Part shown: one piece after another, positions 34,801 through 42,207 of the stretch
Layout: each line of letters starts with the position of its first letter
Position numbering within the stretch: the first letter of the stretch is position 1
NCBI GenBank assembly: GCA_902762325.1
Contig: CACWNV010000030.1
Location: 1 to 57,333 of the forward strand
Direction: 5' to 3'
Source: an uncultured Prevotellaceae bacterium
GTDB lineage: Bacteria > Bacteroidota > Bacteroidia > Bacteroidales > Bacteroidaceae
Length of the DNA: 57,333 nt
Made by a program: the position numbers and the translations under genes
The notes under the pieces: generated by a model
Seen by the model: only the letters and a program-made list of their open reading frames with translations
What the model was told of the DNA's origin: nothing
Database searches by the model: none

Positions 34801-34973
34801 GTGTTAAGTTCTTCGCTCTCGGCACAACTGAAGGCGGTGAATCCGTTGACGGCATCAATGAAGTTACTGCTTCTGACAGCAAGAACGAATACTTCAACCT
34901 CAACGGTACTCGCGTGAACACGCTCCACAAGGGTATTTACATCGTAGGTGGCAAGAAAGTAGTAATTAAGTAA
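31833..34973 (+). CDS. Large secreted Ig-like repeat protein with T9SS-type tail
   Basis: A 1046-residue exported protein of unknown function. Signal peptide to about residue 22 (VASVGFAG). Then a beta domain (25-150), a BIG2-like domain (about 150-225, GEAAGKATITATW), an OB-like domain (about 230-340, NPYTVEQAIAAIDAGTG then VGDEVVIYGNL), and a twofold duplication. Each half of the duplication has a BIG-like domain (SYDVANFTATI/AYEVETFTATI) plus a beta-trefoil-like unit of about 155 residues containing NWLRTEAE and LPRIYRK. The shared C-terminal module is at about 860-1010 (WATLYYSDKAFEIP), then FNLNGTRVNTLHKGIYIVGG and KKVVIK. No catalytic motif. It is followed 26 bases later by a tiny SVWDE gene; its own promoter suggests strong expression. 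Confidence 0.8.
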   Translation: MIKQLRYFFTLLLLTVASVGFAGTIVFGDLELENGVQYTDPFDGGDFTVTFAGGGNDGKYYDTGTGIRVYGDGTMTIAAKSGTLTSITVTFSGTYKPESGDVVDTGSYDAETGVWEGSASQVTFTRPSGSGHWRVQQVEATVSGGVTKQTANVTIDATTIEIGEDADVNTDGPALTLTSSDDDIVSIDGTTITGEAAGKATITATWAETDAFYGGSKSFEVTVIDPNAEEAGTEDNPYTVEQAIAAIDAGTGTQGVYATGIVSKIVTPFNSQFGNISYNISADGTTSGAQLQAYRGFSYNGESFTSTDDIKVGDEVVIYGNLTKYNTTYEFAAGNQLVSLVRTDNREPAGLSYDVANFTATIDEANEFPVLNNPNDLTVTYSSTNEAVATVDATSGEITLVAAGQATIKAVFEGNDAYEPGEASYLLVVKEKEVAGTDKFELVTDASKLANGDVIILAYVNEEGDAWAMSTTQNANNRAANPVEIEDDGTIIPGSSIQQITVEEEYYFNVGDGYLYAAGTTGNWLRTEAEPDDNALADITIDENGDATIVFQGANTRNHMRFNTNNGNPMFSCYAENSSVKTLPRIYRKITGDTPVLEDAELAYEVETFTATIGEDNEFPVLSNPNELPVTYTSSDEGVATIDEDGNITLVAAGETTITATSDETSKFKAGEASYLLVVEGEVTPIEYGKYQLVTDASTLAAGDEILIAYVNVGEEATVAQAIGSEQAANNRPAVDVTYNDDETLTPDATAQIITLEGDAEGWNFNVGNGYLYAASTTKNWLRTEAEADENAKATITIDEIGDATIVFQGENTRNTLRFNPNNGSPIFSCYGSTSTTGSLPRIYRKVAEVEGETIPVTISSAEWATLYYSDKAFEIPEGVTAKIVVAIDDNDVIDFEDLNGIIPAGTAVALNGPQGTYDFKVVNDETVAPANNLLRGFDTPHLTEGGDIYYKLTVKNDIVGFYWGEDNGDAFQTGAHKAYLALTAEEANGVKFFALGTTEGGESVDGINEVTASDSKNEYFNLNGTRVNTLHKGIYIVGGKKVVIK

Positions 34974-34999
34974 TTAAGAACATTCAAATATATAACAGT

Positions 35000-35164
35000 A
35001 TGAAAAAATACGTTAAACCATCTATTGCAATGGTCAACTATGAAGAGTCCGTCATGGCCGCCTTGAGTCTACATGATGAAATTGGCGATGGACAACTTGG
35101 CAAGGGTACTTTCTTCGAGGATGAAGAGGCTCCAGCCACAAACCACAGCGTGTGGGATGAATAA
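35000..35164 (+). CDS. Small acidic KPSI...SVWDE protein (copy 1)
   Basis: 54 residues: begins MKKYVKPSIAMVNYEES, has GDGQLGKGTFFEDEEA in the middle and ends NHSVWDE before the stop. No signal peptide, membrane segment or Cys; strongly acidic C-terminal half. Nearly the same layout as the small gene at 41941 (GDGTQLGKENFFEDEEA, KSVWDE), and weaker similarity to that at 36142. Conservation between copies that extends to both ends and stops at the stop codon shows it is a real coding gene. It lies 26 bases after the secreted repeat protein gene and just before a terminator. Function unknown; see findings. Confidence 0.75.
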   Translation: MKKYVKPSIAMVNYEESVMAALSLHDEIGDGQLGKGTFFEDEEAPATNHSVWDE

Positions 35165-35181
35165 TCCCTTTCATTAAAATG

Positions 35182-35233
35182 AAATCCACTAAGGCTATAC
35201 ACTAAATAAATGTTTAGCTTTAGTGGATTTTTT
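35182..35233 (+). terminator. Intrinsic terminator with TCCACTAAGGC stem
   Basis: Arms 35182-35197 and 35215-35230 pair over 16 bp (AAATCCACTAAGGCTA, one G.U) around a 17-nt loop and run into TTTTTT. The stem matches that of the hairpin at 42131-42180. It lies between the small SVWDE gene and the next secreted-protein gene. Confidence 0.85.
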
Positions 35234-35267
35234 CATAATCGACAATAACATATTTTTTAACAATACA

Positions 35268-36128
35268 ATGAAACAAATCAGCATTCTCTTCATGTGTTTG
35301 TTCTGCAGTATGCTCACCATGGCACAAACCACGGAAAGCATCACCATCAACGGGGCAAGCAGCGAAGGATTTATCACTAACATCTCTTTCAGCGGAAATG
35401 ATGCCATGGTCACTTACGAAAATGGCACTCAGCAGACGATAGACATGGCTGGTCTGAGCATCGACTTCGACTATGTGGCATTGCTGGACGATGCCGACGA
35501 CGACCTGACCAGCACAATGATGAACACCTTCGGTGGAAAGGAAGTGAACGTGGAACTGTCGCGTCCCATCGCAAGCGGACAATGGAACACGCTCTGTGTG
35601 CCGTTTAACATGTCGGCAGACCAGATTGAGTCGGTCTTCGGAGCAGGAACAAGCGTGGCAGTCTTCAGCAACGCCGAAAACGATGTCGTCAACTTCAGCA
35701 CAGCAAACGAGATTACAGCCGGCATTCCCTGCATTCTCTATCCTGCCAACACGGTCAACAAGATTTCACTAAGCAACATTCCTCTGAAAAACTTCTTAGC
35801 TCCAGGTAGCGTGAAAAGTACTGACTATACTTTCGTGGGTACACTCGCCACCACCAGTCCTGCAGGAACAATCTTCTATTTTGCCAATGGCAATCAGATT
35901 AAAAAACTGACAGCAGATGGAAGCATCAAGGCTTTCCGTGCCTATTTCGCCTCCAACGGACAAGAAGCCAGACTCTTCAGCGTCGATGGCATCATTACTG
36001 CCATCAATACGATCAAAGACGAGATACAACCCGACAACTCACCCGCCTATAACATCAGCGGACAACGTGTGAGCAAGAACTACAAGGGCATCGTCATCAA
36101 GAACGGGAAAAAGGCTATCATTCAATAG
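35268..36128 (+). CDS. Secreted protein with T9SS-type tail, function unknown
   Basis: A 286-residue exported protein. Signal peptide to about residue 20 (SMLTMAQ). Residues 25-85 form an acidic beta segment; 85-240 hold a domain with GQWNTLCVPFNMSADQIES, also found in other Prevotella surface proteins, which resembles an early part of the shared C-terminal module of the larger neighbours. The tail is YNISGQRVSKNYKGIVIKNG then KKAIIQ, a short type A sorting domain ending in Gln instead of Lys. The start at 35268 was chosen at the signal peptide. 38 bases after the terminator hairpin; no clear promoter, so expression may come by read-through. The next small SVWDE gene starts 13 bases after its stop. 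Confidence 0.75.
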   Translation: MKQISILFMCLFCSMLTMAQTTESITINGASSEGFITNISFSGNDAMVTYENGTQQTIDMAGLSIDFDYVALLDDADDDLTSTMMNTFGGKEVNVELSRPIASGQWNTLCVPFNMSADQIESVFGAGTSVAVFSNAENDVVNFSTANEITAGIPCILYPANTVNKISLSNIPLKNFLAPGSVKSTDYTFVGTLATTSPAGTIFYFANGNQIKKLTADGSIKAFRAYFASNGQEARLFSVDGIITAINTIKDEIQPDNSPAYNISGQRVSKNYKGIVIKNGKKAIIQ

Positions 36129-36141
36129 AAAGGGCCAGACT

Positions 36142-36324
36142 ATGCACAACAAACAATACCAGCAACCGTCTCTCTACATCATGGAGATCGGAACAACAGA
36201 TATGATTGCATTCAGCGTGAACACCCCTTCAGACAAGCCGACATACACTGGTGAGTCGGGCGACGGTAAAGATGCGACAGCAAAAGAATATAACTTTAGT
36301 GTATGGGACGAAGATAATCATTAA
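36142..36324 (+). CDS. Small acidic SVWDE-motif protein (copy 2, divergent)
   Basis: 60 residues: QYQQPSLYIMEIGTTDMI near the N-terminus, corresponding to the KPSI segment of the other two copies, then an Asp/Lys/Glu-rich centre with SGDGKDATAKEYN and FSVWDEDNH at the end. The SVWDE is conserved, though three residues follow it here. No signal peptide, no Cys. It lies 13 bases after a secreted-protein gene and only 4 bases before the pectate lyase start, so it is translationally linked to both. No terminator follows it, in contrast to the other copies. Confidence 0.65.
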   Translation: MHNKQYQQPSLYIMEIGTTDMIAFSVNTPSDKPTYTGESGDGKDATAKEYNFSVWDEDNH

Positions 36325-36328
36325 GAAT

Positions 36329-39211
36329 ATGAAGAAGCTACACCTATTTATATATAGTATCCTGCTGCTCTTGGGCGGGATAACGGCAACAGAAGCCCAG
36401 GCAAAGATAGTCTACGACTTCACTGACTGGGAAAACAAGGCCTACTCAAGCACAACGACAGTCAACGGCCTGACACTGGCTGCAGCCTCAGGGAAAGAGG
36501 TGACAATTGAAAACTACAACAACGACGTCACCATCGACGGCATCACCTTCCCCAAGCGTCTGAAATTCGGAGGCAGCGGTACGTCATCGACTCGTAACGT
36601 CAGTTTCAAGATTCCCGGCAACGGTACACTGACCGTCTATGGCATGTCAGCCAACAGTTCGGCTACCCGCATACTGAATATCGCCATCGGCTCATTCAAC
36701 AACGTGGTGACTACGCTTGAGAAAGACGGCACCAGTGTCGGGAAAGCAGAATACAGTTACAAAGGCGGTGAAACCACTGTCTATCTCTATAGCGCCAACT
36801 CAGGATTCAACATCCACGGTATTGTCTTCCTTCCAGAAGGAGAAACCGGTGAGGAAACACAAGGCGACGTGACCATCATCCAGCCTACGGCGGGCACAAA
36901 CGCTGTCGATATCAGCGATCATGCAGTATCGAAAGACTTGTCGGCCAATCAGATGGAAGTGCTGCTCACAACCGGCGACATCAAGTATTACAACACAAAG
37001 AACCTGTCGGGTGTGAACATCGATAAAAAGGCGGCTACCGTCACCATGCTCAACGGCGACGGACAACAAGACATCTACTATGGCACCGTGAAGCACATCG
37101 GGTTTGCCAAGAAGGTGGACAGCGGTCAGGAAGCTGAGACCATCAACAATGGCATCGCAATTACCGAGGCCAAGGGTTGGTATGAAAGCTGCTACGCAGA
37201 ATGGACTCCCATTGACGGCGCCAAGTCGTATAACGTCTATATAAAAGGAGGCAACTACAGCGACTACACCAAAATCGACGGTCAGCTGGTTCGCAACTAT
37301 GGCAGCTACGGACGTGCCGACATGGTGGGACTCGTGGCTGGCACCTACTCGATGAAAGTGGTCGGAGTCGATGCTGACAAAAAGGAGATGGCAGCCAGCG
37401 GCGAGGCCATCAACATGGAAGTGGTGAACTACAAACGCGAAGGCTTTGCATTCCTCAACCGGAGTGCAGGTGTCGGAGCCTACAACAACGACGGTTCACT
37501 GAAAAGCGGTGCCCGCGTACTCTACGTCACTGCTGCAACAGCCAAGACAATTACCTGCAAGGTGATTACCAATGAAAAGGGAGCGACAACCGAATGCACG
37601 GGAATCCAGACGATTCTCGATGCCTATCAGAAAGGCTACGACTCTACGCCCGCTGTCTTCCGCCTCATCGGTACCATCAAATTGTCTGACCTCGACCACA
37701 TCAGCAGCAAGGAAGAAGGACTGCAGATAAAAAGCAACAAGGATAATGAGCTGAATATCACCATCGAAGGTATCGGTGAAGATGCAACCATCAAGGATTT
37801 CGGCATTCTTGCCCATGCTGCACGGAGCCTTGAACTGCGCAACTTTGCCATCATGAACTTCATGGATGATGCTGTATCAGTCGACAACGATAATAAAAAC
37901 GTATGGATTCATCATCTCGACATCTTCTACGGACAGCCGGGAAGTGACAGCGACCAGGCGAAAGGAGACGGAACTGTGGATGTGAAGACAAACTCACAAT
38001 ACATCACGGTATCCTACAATCACTTCTGGGATTCTGGAAAATCTTCACTCTGCGGCATGAAGAGCGAAAGCGGTCCCAACTACATCAGCTACGACCACAA
38101 CTGGTTTGACCATAGTGACTCCCGTCATCCACGTGTCCGCACTATGACGGTACACGTATGGAATAACTACTACGACGGTATATCAAAATACGGCGTAGGA
38201 GCTACCTTTGGCAGCAGCGTCTTCGTTGAGAACAACTACTTCCGCAACTGCAAATTCCCGATGCTTTCCTCCTTGCAAGGCAACGACGTGTATGCAGGAA
38301 CCAGCCAATACAAAGCAGATAATAACACTTTCTCAGGTGAAAGTGGCGGAAGTATCAAGTCGTTTGGCAACGTGATAACAGGAGCACAATCGTCCTACTG
38401 GCCTTATCAGGCAACAGAGATGCTTACAAAAGGCTCGATGAAATCGGCTTCTTCTTTAGGTATCGACACCAATGTGCACTTCGATGCATTCGAGGCAAAA
38501 AGTCGTAATGAAGCCGTTCCGGCAACCGTGAAATCGGTAGCAGGCGGAAATACCTATAACAATTTCGATACTAACAGCAGCCTGATGTACGATTATACGC
38601 CTGATGCTGCTGCCGATATCCCAGCCAAAGTTGCAGGCTTTTATGGCGCCGGCCGCCTGAATCACGGTGACTTCAACTGGACTTTCGACAGCAACGAGGA
38701 CACAAACGACAAAATAATCGACGATCTGAAGACAGCTATTCTGAACTATAAGGGTACGCTGGTGGGCATCTTCGGAGATGTCAATGGGCAGGGAACTGAA
38801 GGTGGTGACAACCCAGGCGGTGACAATCCGGGCGGTGACGACCCGACACAAGGCACCACCATCTCAAGCGACATAGAATGTACATTCACGGTCAAGGGAG
38901 GTCCTTCGAACAGCGCGTTTACCGTTGTCGGCAGCTATTCGAACAGCAAGGGAACAGCCACTGTCAATGGTACGACCTATACGGAATGTCTGAAACTGGA
39001 GACATCTACTTCTGTGACATTCACCATTGATAAGCCAATGACCCTCACGCTCGTCTTTGGCAGTCAGGACACCAAGTATACCATCAAGATCAATGGAACC
39101 AAGGCAACCGGAAGCAACGGCATACTGACCACCGACCTTGATGCAGGAACCTATAAACTGACCAAAGCCGATACAGGAAACCTGTTCTATATCGGTCTGA
39201 AAGTAAAGTAA
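36329..39211 (+). CDS. Secreted pectate lyase (polysaccharide lyase family 1), multidomain
   Basis: A 960-residue exported enzyme. Signal peptide to about residue 23 (TEAQAK). An N-terminal beta-sandwich (30-170) may bind carbohydrate; an FN3-like domain follows (about 270-355). The PL1 parallel beta-helix spans about 380-760: VNDNK..., MDDAVSVDND near 508, DGTVDVKTNSQYITVSYNHF (Ca-binding acids), and DHSDSRHPRVR near 592-599, with the catalytic Arg region. A Pro/Gly/Asp linker (GGDNPGGDNPGGDDPTQG) leads to a C-terminal beta-sandwich, probably carbohydrate-binding. It cleaves polygalacturonate by beta-elimination. It ends in LFYIGLKVK and has no sorting tail, unlike its neighbours. The start at 36329 was set by the signal peptide. 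Confidence 0.88.
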   Translation: MKKLHLFIYSILLLLGGITATEAQAKIVYDFTDWENKAYSSTTTVNGLTLAAASGKEVTIENYNNDVTIDGITFPKRLKFGGSGTSSTRNVSFKIPGNGTLTVYGMSANSSATRILNIAIGSFNNVVTTLEKDGTSVGKAEYSYKGGETTVYLYSANSGFNIHGIVFLPEGETGEETQGDVTIIQPTAGTNAVDISDHAVSKDLSANQMEVLLTTGDIKYYNTKNLSGVNIDKKAATVTMLNGDGQQDIYYGTVKHIGFAKKVDSGQEAETINNGIAITEAKGWYESCYAEWTPIDGAKSYNVYIKGGNYSDYTKIDGQLVRNYGSYGRADMVGLVAGTYSMKVVGVDADKKEMAASGEAINMEVVNYKREGFAFLNRSAGVGAYNNDGSLKSGARVLYVTAATAKTITCKVITNEKGATTECTGIQTILDAYQKGYDSTPAVFRLIGTIKLSDLDHISSKEEGLQIKSNKDNELNITIEGIGEDATIKDFGILAHAARSLELRNFAIMNFMDDAVSVDNDNKNVWIHHLDIFYGQPGSDSDQAKGDGTVDVKTNSQYITVSYNHFWDSGKSSLCGMKSESGPNYISYDHNWFDHSDSRHPRVRTMTVHVWNNYYDGISKYGVGATFGSSVFVENNYFRNCKFPMLSSLQGNDVYAGTSQYKADNNTFSGESGGSIKSFGNVITGAQSSYWPYQATEMLTKGSMKSASSLGIDTNVHFDAFEAKSRNEAVPATVKSVAGGNTYNNFDTNSSLMYDYTPDAAADIPAKVAGFYGAGRLNHGDFNWTFDSNEDTNDKIIDDLKTAILNYKGTLVGIFGDVNGQGTEGGDNPGGDNPGGDDPTQGTTISSDIECTFTVKGGPSNSAFTVVGSYSNSKGTATVNGTTYTECLKLETSTSVTFTIDKPMTLTLVFGSQDTKYTIKINGTKATGSNGILTTDLDAGTYKLTKADTGNLFYIGLKVK

Positions 39212-39237
39212 GGGCACTTCTGCCAGATACTTACGAT

Positions 39238-39277
39238 ATGGGAAGGATTTGTGATATTTTACACAAATTCTTCCCAT
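39238..39277 (+). terminator. Terminator hairpin after pectate lyase gene
   Basis: Arms 39238-39253 and 39262-39277 (ATGGGAAGGATTTGTG and its complement with one G.U) pair over 16 bp with an 8-nt loop. AT-rich sequence follows. It ends the 31.8-39.2 kb transcription unit; a new promoter lies 27 bases on. Confidence 0.8.
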
Positions 39278-39303
39278 AAATCGTTTATATTAAAAAAAAA
39301 TGC

Positions 39304-39311
39304 TATCTTTG
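39304..39311 (+). promoter_or_regulatory. Promoter -7 element for second secreted-protein unit
   Basis: TATCTTTG, exact TAnnTTTG, 40 bases before the ATG at 39352. It would drive 39352-47731 and perhaps metG. Confidence 0.6.
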
Positions 39312-39351
39312 CACCAAATTACCTCTTATATTATTTAACTTATAAAGCATT

Positions 39352-41913
39352 ATGAAACAAAAACTACTATTACTTTTGACGTTACTATGCACGATGACAG
39401 GAAGTGCATGGGCTGAAGATGAAATCTTACTCTCATACCAAATGGATAATGAGAACTATGCTGCACAAACGGAACTGGCTGCAGGAAACGGTACGATTTA
39501 TTTTGGTGCCGATAAACGTGAAGCATCCGACTATGCCGCTTGTGGATATGGTTACAAGCTTGATGGCGACATGAGTGAAACATCTATAAAGTATGTTTTA
39601 CTGAACCTATCAAGAGCCCTTGCTGCCGGTGATGTCATTAAAATAAAGATGTACGCATCATCAACCCCAAGCGGCAGTGACTATGGTATCAGCATCTTTG
39701 CCGAAAGGGCGACTGTTGATCCTCTGGCAACACTCTACATCTCAGGAAAAAAGAACGAAGAGAAGGAAATGACTTATACTGTCAAAGAGAATGATGGTAT
39801 TGCTGGTCTGTCGAGCATCTATCTTGCAAGGGCTGCTGGAAAATCCACTTATTTAACAGCTGTCGAGGTTGGTGCCTTTACCACGGAAGACCCCACAGGA
39901 GAAGAATTGACTGACGGTAAGACATGGGATTTCACCGTAACATCAACAACAGACTGGGACAACCTTCTTGCTGATGAAAAAAACTGGACGAAAGCCAGTG
40001 AGACACGTATGAGCAATAAAAACTCATACGCGGATGCACCTCTTATTGCCAATGGTCAAGAACTGGAAGCTACGAAAGGACTTCTGTTCAACATTAGTGC
40101 TGCAGACAAACTTCGTATCGACAAGAATAATCGTCTCTGCTTAAATGGAAATGGACTGAGCTTCACCATCCCCGGACTGGAGAAAGGTCAGAAAGTGACT
40201 ATCACGGCAAGAACTGCCAGTAAGTCTGGTCTGGATCGCTACCTCTCTGCAGAGAATCTGACTGTAACTGAAGGGGAAGGGTTTGCTCCCCATGATGCAG
40301 ACGAATGGTTTGCTAACGTCGGAACTGTCACCAAAGACGGAGATGTGACCATCAAGACTAATGTGGGTGGTATGAACATCCAGAAGATTGTTGTGACTGC
40401 AGCTGAAGGCGGTAGTGAGCCCACTGTTGTTATCGCCAAGCCAACCTTTGAGGTAGACGGCGTAACCTACGAAAGCGGTGCTACCGTTGAAGGTCTGAAG
40501 ACCGGACAGTGCGTAACCATCAATGTCGAGGAAGGTATGTATATCTACACGAACTGGAGCGGTAAGACTGGCGGTAGCAAAGAAACCTATTACGTTGCCG
40601 AAAGAATGAAAGGCCAGACAAGCTATGGAGCAATGACCTCTTCAGGTGGTCAGCGCGTATTGTATGCCGTAGCCGGTGACACCGATGATGCTTCAGGAAA
40701 CTCCAGTGATCTGGCTTACATCGTGTTCACAGGTGTGACACCTGCCGATCCCGTATTCACTCCTGCAGGCGGTGATGTGGATGCCGGAACTGTCGTAACC
40801 ATCGAAACAAGTAATAAGGAAGACAAGATTTATTACACAACAGACGGAACAGAACCGACTTCTGAGAGCACTCTTTACACTGAGGCTGGTATCACCGTTG
40901 ATGAGACCACTACCATCAACGCCATTGCATACGACAAGAACGACGCTAACCCAAGTTCCGTTGTAACTGAGACTTACACGGTAGCAGCTGTAGTAGCCCC
41001 ATCCGCTCCTGTCTTCAGCACACCAGACTACCAGGGCGACATCAACAACATCACCAGAGAAAACATCAATGTATATATTGAGGTAGAAGAAGGATGTTCT
41101 GTCAAGTACACAACAGACGGTTCTGATCCTGTAACATCCGAGACCGCCAGGACACTTTCTGCTACCGCCATCAGCATTGGCAGAAACTATGTGACCCTCA
41201 TCGAGACCTGCACACTCAAGGCAGTAGCAGTGAAGGATGGCGTGGCAAGTGAGGTGACAGAAGAGACTTACACCTTCGTGGCTCCTCAGGAAGAGACCAT
41301 CTCCGTTGAAATTACCGATGCCGGATATGCAACAGTATACTATGCTCAGAAAGCATTAGTTGTTCCTACTGGCGTTGAGGCATTCATCGTTACCGAAGAT
41401 GACATTATCAATGAATTCGAAAACTGGGGATTCGTTGCAAACTATGCAGCCACTGAGACAATTCCCGCAGGAGAAGCTGTTATCCTGAAAGGAGAGCCGG
41501 GCACATACGAGTTTACCGTTGATCCTACAAATTCAGACTGGGCTAATTGGGATAACATGTTACGCGGCTATGACCCCGATTATGATCTTAGCGCAATGAC
41601 AACAGGTCCTGGCAATGATACTTATAAGTTCTATCTCCTTTCAACTCGTGAGGATGAAGTGGGTCTCTACTACGGTGCAGCAGATGGCGCAGCCTTCGAG
41701 TGTGCTCCCAACAAGGCTTATCTGGCTGTTCCTGTAAGTCTTGCCAACAACACCAAGAGCTTCATATTCGACCATACCACAGGCATCGATGCTGTTCAGA
41801 ATGCTTTCACAGGTGATGCTGCCATCTACAATCTGCAAGGTGTCCGCATGAACACACAGAAGCTGAACAGAGGCATCTACATCATGAACGGTAAGAAAGT
41901 GGTCATTAAGTAA
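39352..41913 (+). CDS. Large secreted protein with chitobiase-like beta domains and T9SS-type tail
   Basis: An 853-residue exported protein, function unknown. Signal peptide to about residue 21 (TGSAWAE). Two N-terminal beta-sandwich-like domains (25-180 and 190-345, the second with GLSFTIPGLEKGQKVTITA). Two domains of the CHB_HEX_C type follow (about 470-545 with KIYYTTDGTEPTSEST, and about 555-640 with SVKYTTDGSDPV). The shared C-terminal module is at about 645-805 (YATVYYAQKALVVP, EAVILKGEPGTYEF, VGLYYGAADGAAF). The tail is YNLQGVRMNTQKLNRGIYI then NGKKVVIK. No catalytic motif. First gene of the second unit; the small SVWDE gene copy 3 follows after 27 bases. Confidence 0.8.
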   Translation: MKQKLLLLLTLLCTMTGSAWAEDEILLSYQMDNENYAAQTELAAGNGTIYFGADKREASDYAACGYGYKLDGDMSETSIKYVLLNLSRALAAGDVIKIKMYASSTPSGSDYGISIFAERATVDPLATLYISGKKNEEKEMTYTVKENDGIAGLSSIYLARAAGKSTYLTAVEVGAFTTEDPTGEELTDGKTWDFTVTSTTDWDNLLADEKNWTKASETRMSNKNSYADAPLIANGQELEATKGLLFNISAADKLRIDKNNRLCLNGNGLSFTIPGLEKGQKVTITARTASKSGLDRYLSAENLTVTEGEGFAPHDADEWFANVGTVTKDGDVTIKTNVGGMNIQKIVVTAAEGGSEPTVVIAKPTFEVDGVTYESGATVEGLKTGQCVTINVEEGMYIYTNWSGKTGGSKETYYVAERMKGQTSYGAMTSSGGQRVLYAVAGDTDDASGNSSDLAYIVFTGVTPADPVFTPAGGDVDAGTVVTIETSNKEDKIYYTTDGTEPTSESTLYTEAGITVDETTTINAIAYDKNDANPSSVVTETYTVAAVVAPSAPVFSTPDYQGDINNITRENINVYIEVEEGCSVKYTTDGSDPVTSETARTLSATAISIGRNYVTLIETCTLKAVAVKDGVASEVTEETYTFVAPQEETISVEITDAGYATVYYAQKALVVPTGVEAFIVTEDDIINEFENWGFVANYAATETIPAGEAVILKGEPGTYEFTVDPTNSDWANWDNMLRGYDPDYDLSAMTTGPGNDTYKFYLLSTREDEVGLYYGAADGAAFECAPNKAYLAVPVSLANNTKSFIFDHTTGIDAVQNAFTGDAAIYNLQGVRMNTQKLNRGIYIMNGKKVVIK

Positions 41914-41940
41914 TTACAGAAACTAAAGAACAAAAAGGAT

Positions 41941-42108
41941 ATGAAAAAGTACATTAAGCCATCTATTGAGAACATCACTCTGACAGATCCGCTGCTTTTC
42001 GGTATTAACAACACTGTGGGTGATGGAACTCAGTTAGGAAAAGAGAACTTCTTCGAAGACGAAGAAGCTAAAGACTACAGCTCTCATAAAAGTGTATGGG
42101 ATGAATAA
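41941..42108 (+). CDS. Small acidic KPSI...SVWDE protein (copy 3)
   Basis: 55 residues: begins MKKYIKPSIENITLTDPLL, middle GDGTQLGKENFFEDEEA, end SHKSVWDE. Near-identical plan to copy 1 (MKKYVKPSI, GDGQLGKGTFFEDEEA, SVWDE) but a different hydrophobic stretch after KPSI. No signal peptide, no Cys. Preceded by a secreted T9SS-tailed protein gene (27 bases) and followed by a terminator sharing the stem of the one after copy 1. Too short for most gene finders, but the paired conservation supports coding. Confidence 0.75.
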   Translation: MKKYIKPSIENITLTDPLLFGINNTVGDGTQLGKENFFEDEEAKDYSSHKSVWDE

Positions 42109-42130
42109 TTAAATGAATAAATAGAAAATG

Positions 42131-42186
42131 TCCACTAAAGCCACATTAGAGTCTATACGGCAAGAATGTGCTTTAGTGGACTTTTT
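42131..42186 (+). terminator. Terminator with TCCACTAAAGC stem
   Basis: Arms 42131-42146 and 42166-42180 pair (TCCACTAAAGC with GCTTTAGTGGA, plus ACAT/ATGT after one bulge), loop of 19 nt, followed by CTTTTT. Same stem as 35182-35230. The downstream ATG at 42208 lies only 22 bases after the hairpin ends, with no visible promoter. Confidence 0.85.
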
Positions 42187-42207
42187 AATCTTAATAGCAT
42201 TGATGAC

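Noticed and set aside
35000-42108. Classical RiPP (radical SAM or lanthipeptide) cluster around the small proteins
   Set aside because: No radical SAM, LanM, YcaO, ATP-grasp or dedicated ABC exporter gene is in the window and the small proteins lack Cys.
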